Source of the DNA: an uncultured Bacteroidales bacterium
GTDB lineage: Bacteria > Bacteroidota > Bacteroidia > Bacteroidales > Bacteroidaceae
Direction of reading: 5' to 3'
Length of the DNA: 47,511 bases
NCBI GenBank assembly: GCA_902760965.1
Contig: CACWIN010000011.1
Location: forward strand, 1-47,511
The notes beneath the pieces are model-generated. The model saw nothing but the letters and a program-made list of their open reading frames with translations. It ran no database searches and was not told the DNA's origin. Of the stretch, positions 8,395 to 18,012 are shown piece after piece (position 1 is the first letter of the stretch; each line of letters begins with the position of its first letter). Position numbers and translations under genes: made by a program.

Positions 8395-9111
8395 TTATCC
8401 CAAGAACTTGCCCCTGTTCTGAAGTCCCAGCAATCCCGACATAAGGAATATAATTCCTGCAACCACCATCATGATACGGTTCTTGAGCAGAATTACGCCC
8501 CAGATAGCGGCATTGATATTCTCCGGCTCCTCATACGGGTTAATCGTTACATCCCATACCTTATTCTCAACAAGCGGAGTACTGCCAAGAATCAGCGCAA
8601 GTATCACCGTAAGTACGGAGAGCACGGCGGCTGCGTTACCGTTGCGGATGAGTGTTGAGTAAAGGAATGCAAGGTTACCGAACAGCATGACCGGAATCAT
8701 AAGCTGTGCCGCCATTACGAACGGTGCCACAGGATAAAGCAAGATTCTGGCCAGAAAGGCGTAAACAACCAGGATAAGGTAAACCTCAACGTATATCATA
8801 AACAGGCGGAACAGCCATACCTTGTACATGTAGTTTGGAATGCCGAACAACAGTTCAAGGATACGATGGTCCGCATCATTCTGGATGCCGAAACATGCAG
8901 GATAAAACACCAGCAGGATACCGGGTATGATAAGCTGGTTGTAAACCATTCCATGACTCAGCTCCGTACCTCTGGATGCTGCGGCAAACATAAGGAAAAA
9001 GAACAGAACCAGTCCTACCAGCAGGAACCATATGAACTTGCCGGCAAAAATGATCCTCATGTTGTACATACACAACTTGCCGAATGATTTTGTTGTCTGT
9101 AATACTGACAT
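8395..9111 (-). CDS. ABC-2-type transporter permease
   Basis: This 238-residue inner-membrane protein has about six hydrophobic helices: around residues 25-42, 62-80, 105-130, 135-155, 160-180 and 213-230. The segment IIPGILLVFYPACFGIQNDADHRILELLFGIPNYMYKVW, described here by position 61-99, has the cytoplasmic elbow pattern of ABC-2 permeases that gate with a separate ATPase. It is the last gene of the 18-kb operon and starts 13 nt after the RND-ABC fusion, so its natural ATPase partner is probably the C-terminal ABC domain of that fusion. The substrate is unknown. Confidence 0.8.
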   Translation of the reverse strand: MSVLQTTKSFGKLCMYNMRIIFAGKFIWFLLVGLVLFFFLMFAAASRGTELSHGMVYNQLIIPGILLVFYPACFGIQNDADHRILELLFGIPNYMYKVWLFRLFMIYVEVYLILVVYAFLARILLYPVAPFVMAAQLMIPVMLFGNLAFLYSTLIRNGNAAAVLSVLTVILALILGSTPLVENKVWDVTINPYEEPENINAAIWGVILLKNRIMMVVAGIIFLMSGLLGLQNRGKFLG

Positions 9112-9124
9112 AGTTCCACTAGAT

Positions 9125-12100
9125 TTATAGGTTCTTTAATAGGCACAGGTATGCATCCTCAAGGTTGGGCTCAGCAGGCTCTGCTCCTGGGAACGGACAT
9201 ACGGGCGATATGTAACGCACCTTGATCTTGTCACCGTCCTGAATATGGTTGGCAATAAGTTTCTCGTCAAGTTCACCCAGACGTGATGAGTCTATATCAA
9301 ACAGCCAAACCTTGTCCTTGGCCAGTTTTACCATCTCGGATGGCAATCCAAAGTACTTGAGCGAACCCTTCTCTATTACAACGACCTGGTTGCATGAACT
9401 GGCTATATCCTCAATGATATGAGTAGAGAAAATAACTATGCGGTCACGGCTCAATTCAACCAACAGGTTACGGAACCTGATGCGTTCCCTTGGATCAAGA
9501 CCGGCAGTAGGCTCGTCAACGACAAGTATTCGCGGCAGGTTAAGCAGAATGAGCGCAATACCTATACGCTGTTTCATACCACCCGAGAATGAACCTATCT
9601 CCGAGTTCCTCAACTCATACATGTGTACGGCAGTAAGCACATATTCCAGTCTTTCCTTACGGATCTTTTCATCGGTTATACCCTTAAGGATGGCCTGATA
9701 ATCCAGGAAATCCCAGGCACTCATAGACTCGTACATACCAAACTCCTGCGGCAGGAATCCAATCAGGCTCTGAAGTTCCTCCCTGTACTTGAGAGTATCC
9801 ATACCATTAATGAATACCGTTCCGTAGCTTTGACGCAGGATACCGGTTACAATTCGCATGAATGTGGACTTACCGGCTCCGTTGGGTCCAAGCAGGCCGA
9901 ACATACCGCTGTGAATCTCAAACGATACGCCACGCAGAGCCTTGAACGGCTTTTTGCGCTTGCCGATTATAGGAATGCTCTTTACAAACACAAACCATGC
10001 ATGTCTAATACCGGCAGTCTCACCTTTAAGACGCTCCACGTTTATGTTGTTTGCATAGAGGTAGTCCGATGTCTTGCTGATGCAGAGACCCAGAATCCAG
10101 ACCACAGCAATGAATACCATGAATCCGGTACTCTCAATGCGGGTGCTAAGGAACAGCATGGCACATACCGGCAATGCCCAATACAGAATCTTCTTTATAA
10201 TAGCCGCTGTCTTTGCGCCTTTCTTTGATTTGTACGAAACATACTCAAGGACGGCCTTAAGGATATTATTGATTCCTGCCAGCGTAATGATGGTCATAAG
10301 AAGTATCCAGAACTCCTTTTCAAAATACCATCCTGCCAGATAACCGGTAAATCCAAACACTACCACCTGCCATAGCAGACTTACAAAATCCTTGGCGTGA
10401 TGGAAAGTGCGTGCAAGTCCCAATCGGCGGCGTATATTCAGTCCGCTCCTCCACTGACGCAGGAACAGGCTGTACCAGTCATATACCTTTACCAGGTTAC
10501 GTACCTCAATGACAATAGGTTCATCGGCCTTTACAATATCCTTACGTGCTATTCGGACGGAGCTCTTTATAAAGTAGGTAATTCCGGGAACTGCAATAGC
10601 CAGGACAATTATGTAAAGCAGTATCTTGAATATTCCGTGAGTGGTGGTAAAGATCAATATCAGGCCCACGCCGTACAATACCGCATGCATGATATGAGTG
10701 TAGCGGCCCAGCTTCTTATACCATGCTCTCATGTTCTCAAACGATATATAGAGCGTAGGAATAAGCAGCAGTGTAAGCACGGCCGAGAAAGCCAGACCAC
10801 CAATAACCGTCAGTGCAAAGGGAGCACCTATTGCGCCTGCATACTCATTGTCACCCATTGCCATAGGAATAAGAGTGACAATAGTTGTGATTGTAGTGAT
10901 ACAGATAGGTCTCAGACGTGAATATCCGCTTGTCATTATTGCCCTCATGCGGCCGTAGCCTCTGCGACGCAGTGTTGATGAGTAGTCAATAAGGATAATA
11001 CCGTTGTTCACCACAACACCAAGCAGAATAAGGAACCCGGTCAGGGTGTTGGCGTTCATAAGGCTGTTGCCCGACAGCAGCAGAGCCAGCAGTGAACCTA
11101 TGGCTGCCAACGGTATTGAGAACAGCAGCACCACAGGTGTGGTAAGTGACTCAAAGGCCGATGCCAGTATCATGAATATGAGTATTATCGATGCCAGTAT
11201 CAGGAACTTGAACTCACTTGTGGAGTCATCACCGCGCTGAACCTCCAGAGCCAGTCCCGAAGGCAGGTTGTAATTGGCAATAATGTCATCAATCTGCTCA
11301 TGATAACCGTCAAGGACATCCTTGGGCAGTTCCTCACTCTGCGAGATGGCATAGGTAACGTTCACCCTACGGTCACGGTTAACGCGTCTTACCTCCGATG
11401 GTCCGCGGCTCAGGCGGATATTTGCCAGTTGCTGCAGTTCGTGGGCTCCGCCGTTTGCATCGGTAACAATTACACGGCGCAGGTCATCCATGGTCTTCTC
11501 CCAGCGTCCGGCTTCCTCCTCTTCTTCGGTAAGGTCATCCATTATGACTATGTCATACTCATCGGTTCCAACCTTAAAGCTGGCTCCGGTGCTGGTTGAA
11601 CGGTTAAGTGACCCAAGAGCAGAGGTTATTGCCTGGTTGGTAATATTGTACGATGCCATAGCCACGGGGTCAAAGGTCAGTTGAACCTCACGACGGCCAC
11701 CGGGATTGTCAACCCTTATGTCACGTACAAAATCCAGCTGCTCCAGATAGTACCTAAGGTTATTGGATACTATACGCATGGTCTCGGTATCGGAACCCTT
11801 GACCACTATCCTCTCGGTGTTGTCACCCACACCCAGCACGCTCATGAAACGGGTCAGCGAACTCAGGCCCGAAGCGTTCTGGTTTCCGCGGGCATAGCCA
11901 GGAGTGACACGGACATCTATCTCATTCTCAAGGGCAAGCTCGTCGCTCAACTGTTCCACCAGTTGACTTATGGTTACACCACCCTTCTTGTTATAACCAT
12001 CCTGAAGAGTCACGGTAATTGAAGCCTGATCCTCCTGAATACGGCTTATTACATCCTTTTTCCATACCAGACTGTCCAGACGCGACTCAAGTGTGGCAGT

Positions 12101-13822
12101 TGCCTCATCGGTCTCATCGATTGTACTGCCGCTGGGCATTGTAATGTTCACATTTATCCTGTCACTGTCTACCTGACGGTTCTGACCGGTATTACGTGAC
12201 AATGCGAATATAAATGCAATAACCAGAACCGCTACCGCTGTACCAATGGTCGGACCGGGTTTTCTCAGGCTGGTCTTGAGCAGTGTTGAATACATCTGCA
12301 GCGGGCGGTCGTGAATGGACATTTTCTGGAAGAACACGCTGTTGCCGCCTCCGCCGCGTTCCATCATAGCTGCCGTTGCCATGGGAATGAATGTCACGGC
12401 TACCATAAGTGAGAATATCAGTGTTGATATTATCGAGAAACCGATATTCCTGCCCAGCAGTTTGATCATAGGCTCATCGGAGAACACAAACGGCAGGAAC
12501 ACCGTTATGGTTGTAAGCGTTGAGGCAATCAGGGCCTTACGCACCTCCTTTACGCCCTGCAGTGCCGCCAGTCGGGGCGGCATTCCCATTGATGCCAGAC
12601 GGTATATGTTTTCCAGCACCACAATACTGCTGTCCAGCAACATACCAATGGCCAGAGCCATACCTATAAGGGTAAGGGTGTTTATGGATATGTTAGCCGC
12701 ATAGAATATGTTGAAAGCCGAAAGTATTGATACCGGTATAGACAGAGCTATAAAGAATACAAGGCTTATGTTGCGCAAAAAGAACCACAATACCAGAATA
12801 GCCAGGATACCGCCCATAAGCGCCAGTTTGACTATCTGCGAAATGTTGTTGCTGATCTGGTCCGCCGAATTGGACTGCACCACCAGCTGAAGGTCCTGAC
12901 TGGCAATCTCCCTGTTAACCTCATCTATACGCTTAAGCGTTCTCTTGGACAGGTTAAGAAGATTCTCACCGGTTCCGTTCACCAGCGAAACCGATATGGC
13001 ATCCATACCGTTCACCCTGCTTATGGTCGTCTCCTCCTTATAGTCAAAGAATACAGTAGCAACGTTCTTAAGGTAAACCGGTCCTTGAGCCACCACCAGA
13101 TTCTCCACTTGTGACACGTCATCGTAATTGGCGTCAAGCTGTACGTAATACTTTTTGTCAGGCTCACTTATATAACCCAGGAATGTACGTTCCTGATTAT
13201 ACTGGTTCAGGGCCTGGCTTATCTGTGAGTTGGAGATATGCAATGCCTGCATGGCCTCCGGATTGGAACGTATCTCAATGGACTTTACGCGACCTCCATA
13301 TACGGTAACGCCTGCTATGCCGTCAATACTCTCCAGACGCGGCACCACCTCCTTGTCAACAATGGCTCTCAGACGGTCAACACCTCCCGATCCGCGCACC
13401 TGCAATGACATGAACTGATTGCTCATGCCGGTAAGGTTGGCCTGCTGGACATTCACTGTAACGTCCGACGGAAAATCGCCCCTTATGGAACTTATCTTCT
13501 CCTGCAGCTTTACAGTGGTCATCTTAAGGTTGGTGCCACTCTTAAAGTCAACCCTTATGGACCCCTGACGGCCCGATGCCGTGGACTCCATGTTTTCCAC
13601 ACCACCTACGGCACTGATGGCACCCTCAAGCGGTATAACCACCTGCTGCTCCATATATGACGGAGTAAGGTCGCTACGGGAATTGGCTGTCACATAAAGC
13701 TGTGGCAATTCCGTATTGGGCAGCAGCTCAACCGGCAGCTGCTTGTACGAGAAATAGCCCAGCAGCGTGAGCGCCACCAGAACCATGCATATAGTTACTC
13801 TTCTGTCAATAAATGACCTCAT
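9125..13822 (-). CDS. RND efflux permease fused to an ABC transporter ATPase
   Basis: The 1565-residue frame combines two transporter classes. Residues ~1-1015 are a full HAE1/AcrB-type RND permease: N-terminal TM1 after MRSFIDRRVT, two large periplasmic loops, and the TM4 motif MALAIGMLLDSSIVVLE. Residues ~1035-1085 add two more helices. At ~1103 comes IEVRNLVKVYD, which looks like the first strand of an ABC domain. About 170 residues with four hydrophobic segments follow, and only then does the ABC core resume: FKALRGVSFEI, Walker A GPNGAGKST (~1310), signature SFSGGMKQR (~1410), Walker B ILVVDEPTAGLD and H-loop STH. The end, EPNLEDAYLCLL, resembles the tail of the free ATPase at 22934-23815. 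The ATG overlaps the stop of the upstream RND gene by 4 nt. TM4 has Asp-Ser where AcrB has Asp-Asp. Confidence 0.9.
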   Translation of the reverse strand: MRSFIDRRVTICMVLVALTLLGYFSYKQLPVELLPNTELPQLYVTANSRSDLTPSYMEQQVVIPLEGAISAVGGVENMESTASGRQGSIRVDFKSGTNLKMTTVKLQEKISSIRGDFPSDVTVNVQQANLTGMSNQFMSLQVRGSGGVDRLRAIVDKEVVPRLESIDGIAGVTVYGGRVKSIEIRSNPEAMQALHISNSQISQALNQYNQERTFLGYISEPDKKYYVQLDANYDDVSQVENLVVAQGPVYLKNVATVFFDYKEETTISRVNGMDAISVSLVNGTGENLLNLSKRTLKRIDEVNREIASQDLQLVVQSNSADQISNNISQIVKLALMGGILAILVLWFFLRNISLVFFIALSIPVSILSAFNIFYAANISINTLTLIGMALAIGMLLDSSIVVLENIYRLASMGMPPRLAALQGVKEVRKALIASTLTTITVFLPFVFSDEPMIKLLGRNIGFSIISTLIFSLMVAVTFIPMATAAMMERGGGGNSVFFQKMSIHDRPLQMYSTLLKTSLRKPGPTIGTAVAVLVIAFIFALSRNTGQNRQVDSDRINVNITMPSGSTIDETDEATATLESRLDSLVWKKDVISRIQEDQASITVTLQDGYNKKGGVTISQLVEQLSDELALENEIDVRVTPGYARGNQNASGLSSLTRFMSVLGVGDNTERIVVKGSDTETMRIVSNNLRYYLEQLDFVRDIRVDNPGGRREVQLTFDPVAMASYNITNQAITSALGSLNRSTSTGASFKVGTDEYDIVIMDDLTEEEEEAGRWEKTMDDLRRVIVTDANGGAHELQQLANIRLSRGPSEVRRVNRDRRVNVTYAISQSEELPKDVLDGYHEQIDDIIANYNLPSGLALEVQRGDDSTSEFKFLILASIILIFMILASAFESLTTPVVLLFSIPLAAIGSLLALLLSGNSLMNANTLTGFLILLGVVVNNGIILIDYSSTLRRRGYGRMRAIMTSGYSRLRPICITTITTIVTLIPMAMGDNEYAGAIGAPFALTVIGGLAFSAVLTLLLIPTLYISFENMRAWYKKLGRYTHIMHAVLYGVGLILIFTTTHGIFKILLYIIVLAIAVPGITYFIKSSVRIARKDIVKADEPIVIEVRNLVKVYDWYSLFLRQWRSGLNIRRRLGLARTFHHAKDFVSLLWQVVVFGFTGYLAGWYFEKEFWILLMTIITLAGINNILKAVLEYVSYKSKKGAKTAAIIKKILYWALPVCAMLFLSTRIESTGFMVFIAVVWILGLCISKTSDYLYANNINVERLKGETAGIRHAWFVFVKSIPIIGKRKKPFKALRGVSFEIHSGMFGLLGPNGAGKSTFMRIVTGILRQSYGTVFINGMDTLKYREELQSLIGFLPQEFGMYESMSAWDFLDYQAILKGITDEKIRKERLEYVLTAVHMYELRNSEIGSFSGGMKQRIGIALILLNLPRILVVDEPTAGLDPRERIRFRNLLVELSRDRIVIFSTHIIEDIASSCNQVVVIEKGSLKYFGLPSEMVKLAKDKVWLFDIDSSRLGELDEKLIANHIQDGDKIKVRYISPVCPFPGAEPAEPNLEDAYLCLLKNL

Positions 13823-16800
13823 TTTCCAGTGATTCTTATTTTGGCGCTTTCAAACACATAATAAACACACGGTATCACCACAAGACTGAGCAGTGTCGAT
13901 GTTACCAGACCGCCTATCACGGCAATAGCCATAGGCGAACTGAGCGATGCTCCCTCGCCTATTCCCAGTGCCATAGGCACAAGTGCCAGGATTGTGGTAA
14001 GACTGGTCATAAGGATAGGACGGATACGTTGCTGTCCTGCCTCTGCTATGGCATCGGTCAGACTAAGGCCGGCATCCTTGAGCTGTCCTATACGGTCCAC
14101 CAGGATAATGGAGTTGTTGACCGCAATACCGGCCAGCATGACCATACCTATAATACCCATTATGTTTACGGTAATACCTGTTACAAGGAACATCAGTACT
14201 GCTCCCACCAATGCCAGAGGAATGGTAAGCAGGATGGTAAACGGATGCAGCAGTGATTCAAACTGTGAAGCCATCACCATGTAAACCAGCACGATTGACA
14301 ACACAAGTGCCAACAGAAGGCTGTTCATGGACTCTGCACGGCGTTCATCCTCACCTGTCACGGTAATGGAGTAATTCTGCGGCAGTTCTATGCCCTGCAC
14401 GGCCTGTCTTGTACGTTGCGCTGCCTTGTCAAGCGATACGGACTCGTCAATATCGGCTGTAACGCGCGTAACACGGTTCTGGTTGAGACGGTATATCTCC
14501 TTTGGGGCGGTACTTTCGGTTATCTGTGCCAGCTCCACCAGACGGAAATCCTTCTGGCCCGATGTAATAACCATATTGTTCAGGTCCGAAAGCGAAACTC
14601 CGGGAACTATGATATTGATATCCCTCATATCGCCTTTGTAATCCATCTGACCAGCAGCCCTGCCGTCAAGATGCTGCTGTATCTGGGTGATGATGGTAGA
14701 TACGTTAATGTTGTTCATGCCGGCCAGGGCACGGTCCACCGTAACTATAATTTCGGGGGCACCTCCGGCCAAAGAACTTTCCACATTATAGAGACAGTCT
14801 ATGGAATCCACTGCTGTCTTAACCTGCTCGGTAAGCATAGCCAGCAGATCCAGGTCCTCGCCCTTGATTTCAACTACCAGAGGAGCGTCCTCGGTACCCA
14901 TCATGGAACTCAGGGAGTTTTCATCCTGTGTGAATGACAGCTCCATCCCCTCAACACCGTCAACATATGCGGCAAGAACCTCAGCAAGGTAATCAGGGGT
15001 TACGGCCGATGCCTTGGAGAGCTGAATCTTCATGGATGCGGTATTCTCTCCCTCAAAATCCAGGTTCTGAGCCGATGCTCCGGGACCCACATGGGTGTAA
15101 ATCACGCATTCGGGATCCTGCGCAAGGTCATAGACCAGATTCTCCAGGTTCTCCAGTGTGGACGATGTACGGTCCAGACTGGTACCCTCGGCCATACGGA
15201 TCTTAACGTTTATGGTGTTGGCATCGGTCTTGGGCATAAACTCCGTACCTACAAACGGCAGCAGGAATACTGTACCGGCAACCAGGATGACCGAGCACAA
15301 TATTACCCACCAGCGCTTTTCAACAAGTTTTTTAAGGAACGATGAATATCCCTTGATATTAACTGAACTGAAATTCTTGAGTGGTACTGCTTTTTTGCGA
15401 CCGAATATACGCTCATACAGTGTAGGAATTACCAGGATAGCCACAAAAAGTGATGAGAGCAGCGAGAATGTGACAGTCCATGCCTCATCCTTGAACAGTT
15501 CGCCCGTAGCTCCGTGCAAATATACTATAGGCAGGAATACCACAATTGTGGTAAGAGTCGATGCCGATACAGCGCCACCCACCTCGGATGTTCCGGTAAT
15601 TGCAGCATCACGCACCGACAGGCCGCGCTCCTGATTCCTGAATATACTTTCAATAACCACGATGGCATTATCCACCAGCATACCCGCACCCAACGCCAAT
15701 CCTCCAAGCGTCAGTATGTTTATTGTCAACCCGCTAAAGAACATCAGGTTGAAAGTGGCAATTATTGAAACCGGGATTGAAACCGCCACGATAAGGGTAG
15801 TCCCCACCCTGCGCAAGAACACAAACAATACTATTATGGCCAGAAGGACGCCCAGCAAAGCGCTGTTCTTGACCTCGCCAATTGAATTGTTTATGAATGT
15901 AGCCTGGTCACTGATTATCTTAACGTCATATCCGGGTAATGACTTTTGTATCTTGGCCAGACTTGTCTTTATTCCTTCAACAGCCTTGACCGTATTGTAG
16001 TCCATCTCCTTGAATACGGAAATGCCAATGCTGCGCTTGCCGTTTACCCTTACAATGTTCTCTGGCTCACGATTCTCAAAATGGATGTCAGCCACGTGAT
16101 GCAAGTATATGGGTGCCATGCTGGCCGATCCAAACTCGCCAACCTGCCCCTGAGCGCTCTCGGTATTACGGTATCCTACAATGATGTTACCGAATGCAGT
16201 CTCGTCAGTCAAGGTATTGGAACCGGTAACTAGATACTGGAAACCCTGTTCCGAAATCCTGCCGCCCGAAACCCTCTGGTTGCTCTCCTGGATACGTGAT
16301 GAGATGTTGTCAACAGTAATGTTGAATGCTTGCAGCTTATAAGGGTCAGCCTCAATCACCAGGTTGGTAAACTCATCGCCGGCCAATGACACATCGGCCA
16401 CACCTTCTACCCTCATTAGTTCATTGCACACGTATGAGTCGGCCACCTTGCGCAGTTCAGCCATATCGGTAATATCCGGATTGGAGAAACCCAGAATCAT
16501 TATAGGTGCAGTAGTGGGATCCTTCTGCGATATCCTAAGGTCTGTCACTCGACTGTCCTGACTGAAACTGCTCATAGCCTTTTCCAGGTCCAGGAAAGCC
16601 TCGTCCATATTCTTACGCCATGCGTACTCCACAGTTATCCTGGCGGTACCTACTTTAACCACCGATGACACTGACCGCACGTCACTCTGACGGGCAATCT
16701 GAGACTCCATGTTCCTTATGAACTGTTTCTCAATCTCTTCGGGGGGACGCTCACCGGCGTCTATCTCAACAAACAGGCGGGGGCTGTTCATGCTTGGAAG

Positions 16801-16911
16801 CAGTTCCACGCTCAGCCTGTCATATGATATCTTTCCGAGCAGCAGGATAGCCAGCACCGCCATAGTGACAGTGACCGGATTCCTGACCGCCCAACTAACC
16901 AGCTTTTTCAT
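13819..16911 (-). CDS. RND-family efflux permease (HAE1/AcrB-like)
   Basis: This 1030-residue inner-membrane pump has the full RND layout: TM1 at residues ~12-30, a first periplasmic loop to ~335, TM2-6, a second loop from ~555 to ~860, and TM8-12. The N-terminus MKKLVSWAVRNPVTVTMAV is typical. TM4 reads GGLALGAGMLVDNAIVVIE and TM10 reads GIAVNNSIILVD, so the second TM4 aspartate and the TM10 lysine of AcrB are both Asn. It probably works with the adaptor and TolC protein encoded just upstream, and perhaps forms a mixed pump with the next gene product, since tandem RND genes in other bacteria (such as mdtBC) do so. The substrate is unknown. Confidence 0.93.
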   Translation of the reverse strand: MKKLVSWAVRNPVTVTMAVLAILLLGKISYDRLSVELLPSMNSPRLFVEIDAGERPPEEIEKQFIRNMESQIARQSDVRSVSSVVKVGTARITVEYAWRKNMDEAFLDLEKAMSSFSQDSRVTDLRISQKDPTTAPIMILGFSNPDITDMAELRKVADSYVCNELMRVEGVADVSLAGDEFTNLVIEADPYKLQAFNITVDNISSRIQESNQRVSGGRISEQGFQYLVTGSNTLTDETAFGNIIVGYRNTESAQGQVGEFGSASMAPIYLHHVADIHFENREPENIVRVNGKRSIGISVFKEMDYNTVKAVEGIKTSLAKIQKSLPGYDVKIISDQATFINNSIGEVKNSALLGVLLAIIVLFVFLRRVGTTLIVAVSIPVSIIATFNLMFFSGLTINILTLGGLALGAGMLVDNAIVVIESIFRNQERGLSVRDAAITGTSEVGGAVSASTLTTIVVFLPIVYLHGATGELFKDEAWTVTFSLLSSLFVAILVIPTLYERIFGRKKAVPLKNFSSVNIKGYSSFLKKLVEKRWWVILCSVILVAGTVFLLPFVGTEFMPKTDANTINVKIRMAEGTSLDRTSSTLENLENLVYDLAQDPECVIYTHVGPGASAQNLDFEGENTASMKIQLSKASAVTPDYLAEVLAAYVDGVEGMELSFTQDENSLSSMMGTEDAPLVVEIKGEDLDLLAMLTEQVKTAVDSIDCLYNVESSLAGGAPEIIVTVDRALAGMNNINVSTIITQIQQHLDGRAAGQMDYKGDMRDINIIVPGVSLSDLNNMVITSGQKDFRLVELAQITESTAPKEIYRLNQNRVTRVTADIDESVSLDKAAQRTRQAVQGIELPQNYSITVTGEDERRAESMNSLLLALVLSIVLVYMVMASQFESLLHPFTILLTIPLALVGAVLMFLVTGITVNIMGIIGMVMLAGIAVNNSIILVDRIGQLKDAGLSLTDAIAEAGQQRIRPILMTSLTTILALVPMALGIGEGASLSSPMAIAVIGGLVTSTLLSLVVIPCVYYVFESAKIRITGK

Positions 16912-16924
16912 CCTTTTTTAGGGT

Positions 16925-17995
16925 TTATCTTTGGATCTTTACCTTTGAACCGTCTCTCAGGGTCTCAAAACCACGAACAATCAGCTGATCGTCCCTATCC
17001 AGGCCGCCCAGAACCTCCACGTTGTTCTTTTCTTCAAGTCCCAGTTTTACCTGTTTGGCTCTGGCAATACCCTGGTCTACCACAAACACAAGACGGCGGT
17101 TTCGTTCGTTGCGTACAATATTCTTAGGTATCACGATTGTCTGGGAATGGCTCTCCGTAACAATATCGGCCTTAACGAACATACCCGGTCTGATAAGCAG
17201 GTCCTTGTTGTTGATGACAAGCTTGCCCTTGAATGTACGGGTCTCGGAACTTATGGCAGGTGAGAGTTCGGTAATCTCGCCTATGATAGTGTCTTTGGGC
17301 AGAGTATAATGGGTAATATAAGCTTTCTGACCCACCTGAACCTCGTTTATGGCACTCTCAGGCAGATTTATCTCAAGAAGCATTGAACTGTAGTCCATAA
17401 TTGTCACTACCGATGTACCGCTGTTCAGCTTGGCTTCGGTCGAGAAATGCGGGAGATTCACTATCACGCCGTCAAACGGAGCCCTTATGTTCATCTTTTC
17501 CAGATTCATCTGGGCGTTCTCATAGTCCAGACGTGTGGTCATTATCTTGATATCGGAGTTCTTGACCTCGGTAAGCGTGGCACCTCCCTTGTCATAAAGC
17601 GATTTTGTCTTTGTCTGCTCCTGTTCGGCCAGTTCCAGATTAAGGCGCTTGGTCTCAATTGATATGCCATTCTCATACGACTTGTCTTCAATGCGTACAA
17701 TAATCGCACCTTTCTTTACCTTGTCACCCAGTTTGTAAGGTTTTCCGGTTGCCGGGTTTTTTTGTAGATGATACTTGCCGGCCATCTCGGTTGACAGCTC
17801 AGCCTCGGCATTCGACACAGCAGTGCTGTTAGTCGTAAAGATCCTGCTTACCGAACCGTAGGTAATGTCACTGACCGATACCGGCGTTGGAATTTCGTTA
17901 CGGTTCATAGTGTTCTCTTGTCTGCACCCTGCCATAAGAACGGTGAGCACAGTCAGTGTAAGTGCGCTGATTCCTGATTTCATATACTGTATCAT
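16925..17995 (-). CDS. periplasmic adaptor subunit of the RND efflux system (membrane fusion lipoprotein)
   Basis: A lipoprotein signal with lipobox LMAGC (Cys24, or Cys20 if the second ATG at 17983 is used) anchors this 356-residue protein to the inner membrane. It follows the AcrA/HlyD plan: a lipoyl half-motif around NPATGKPYKLGDKVKKGAI, a short alpha-hairpin (residues ~120-165) with NLELAEQEQTKTKSLYDKG, the second lipoyl half IRAPFDGVI, then beta-barrel and membrane-proximal domains ending VLGGLDRDDQLIVRGFETLR. It would link the RND pump to TolC. The gene starts 17 nt after the TolC-family gene and ends 13 nt before the RND gene. Confidence 0.93.
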   Translation of the reverse strand: MIQYMKSGISALTLTVLTVLMAGCRQENTMNRNEIPTPVSVSDITYGSVSRIFTTNSTAVSNAEAELSTEMAGKYHLQKNPATGKPYKLGDKVKKGAIIVRIEDKSYENGISIETKRLNLELAEQEQTKTKSLYDKGGATLTEVKNSDIKIMTTRLDYENAQMNLEKMNIRAPFDGVIVNLPHFSTEAKLNSGTSVVTIMDYSSMLLEINLPESAINEVQVGQKAYITHYTLPKDTIIGEITELSPAISSETRTFKGKLVINNKDLLIRPGMFVKADIVTESHSQTIVIPKNIVRNERNRRLVFVVDQGIARAKQVKLGLEEKNNVEVLGGLDRDDQLIVRGFETLRDGSKVKIQR

Positions 17996-18012
17996 TTCTG
18001 TTATTTCTAGGT

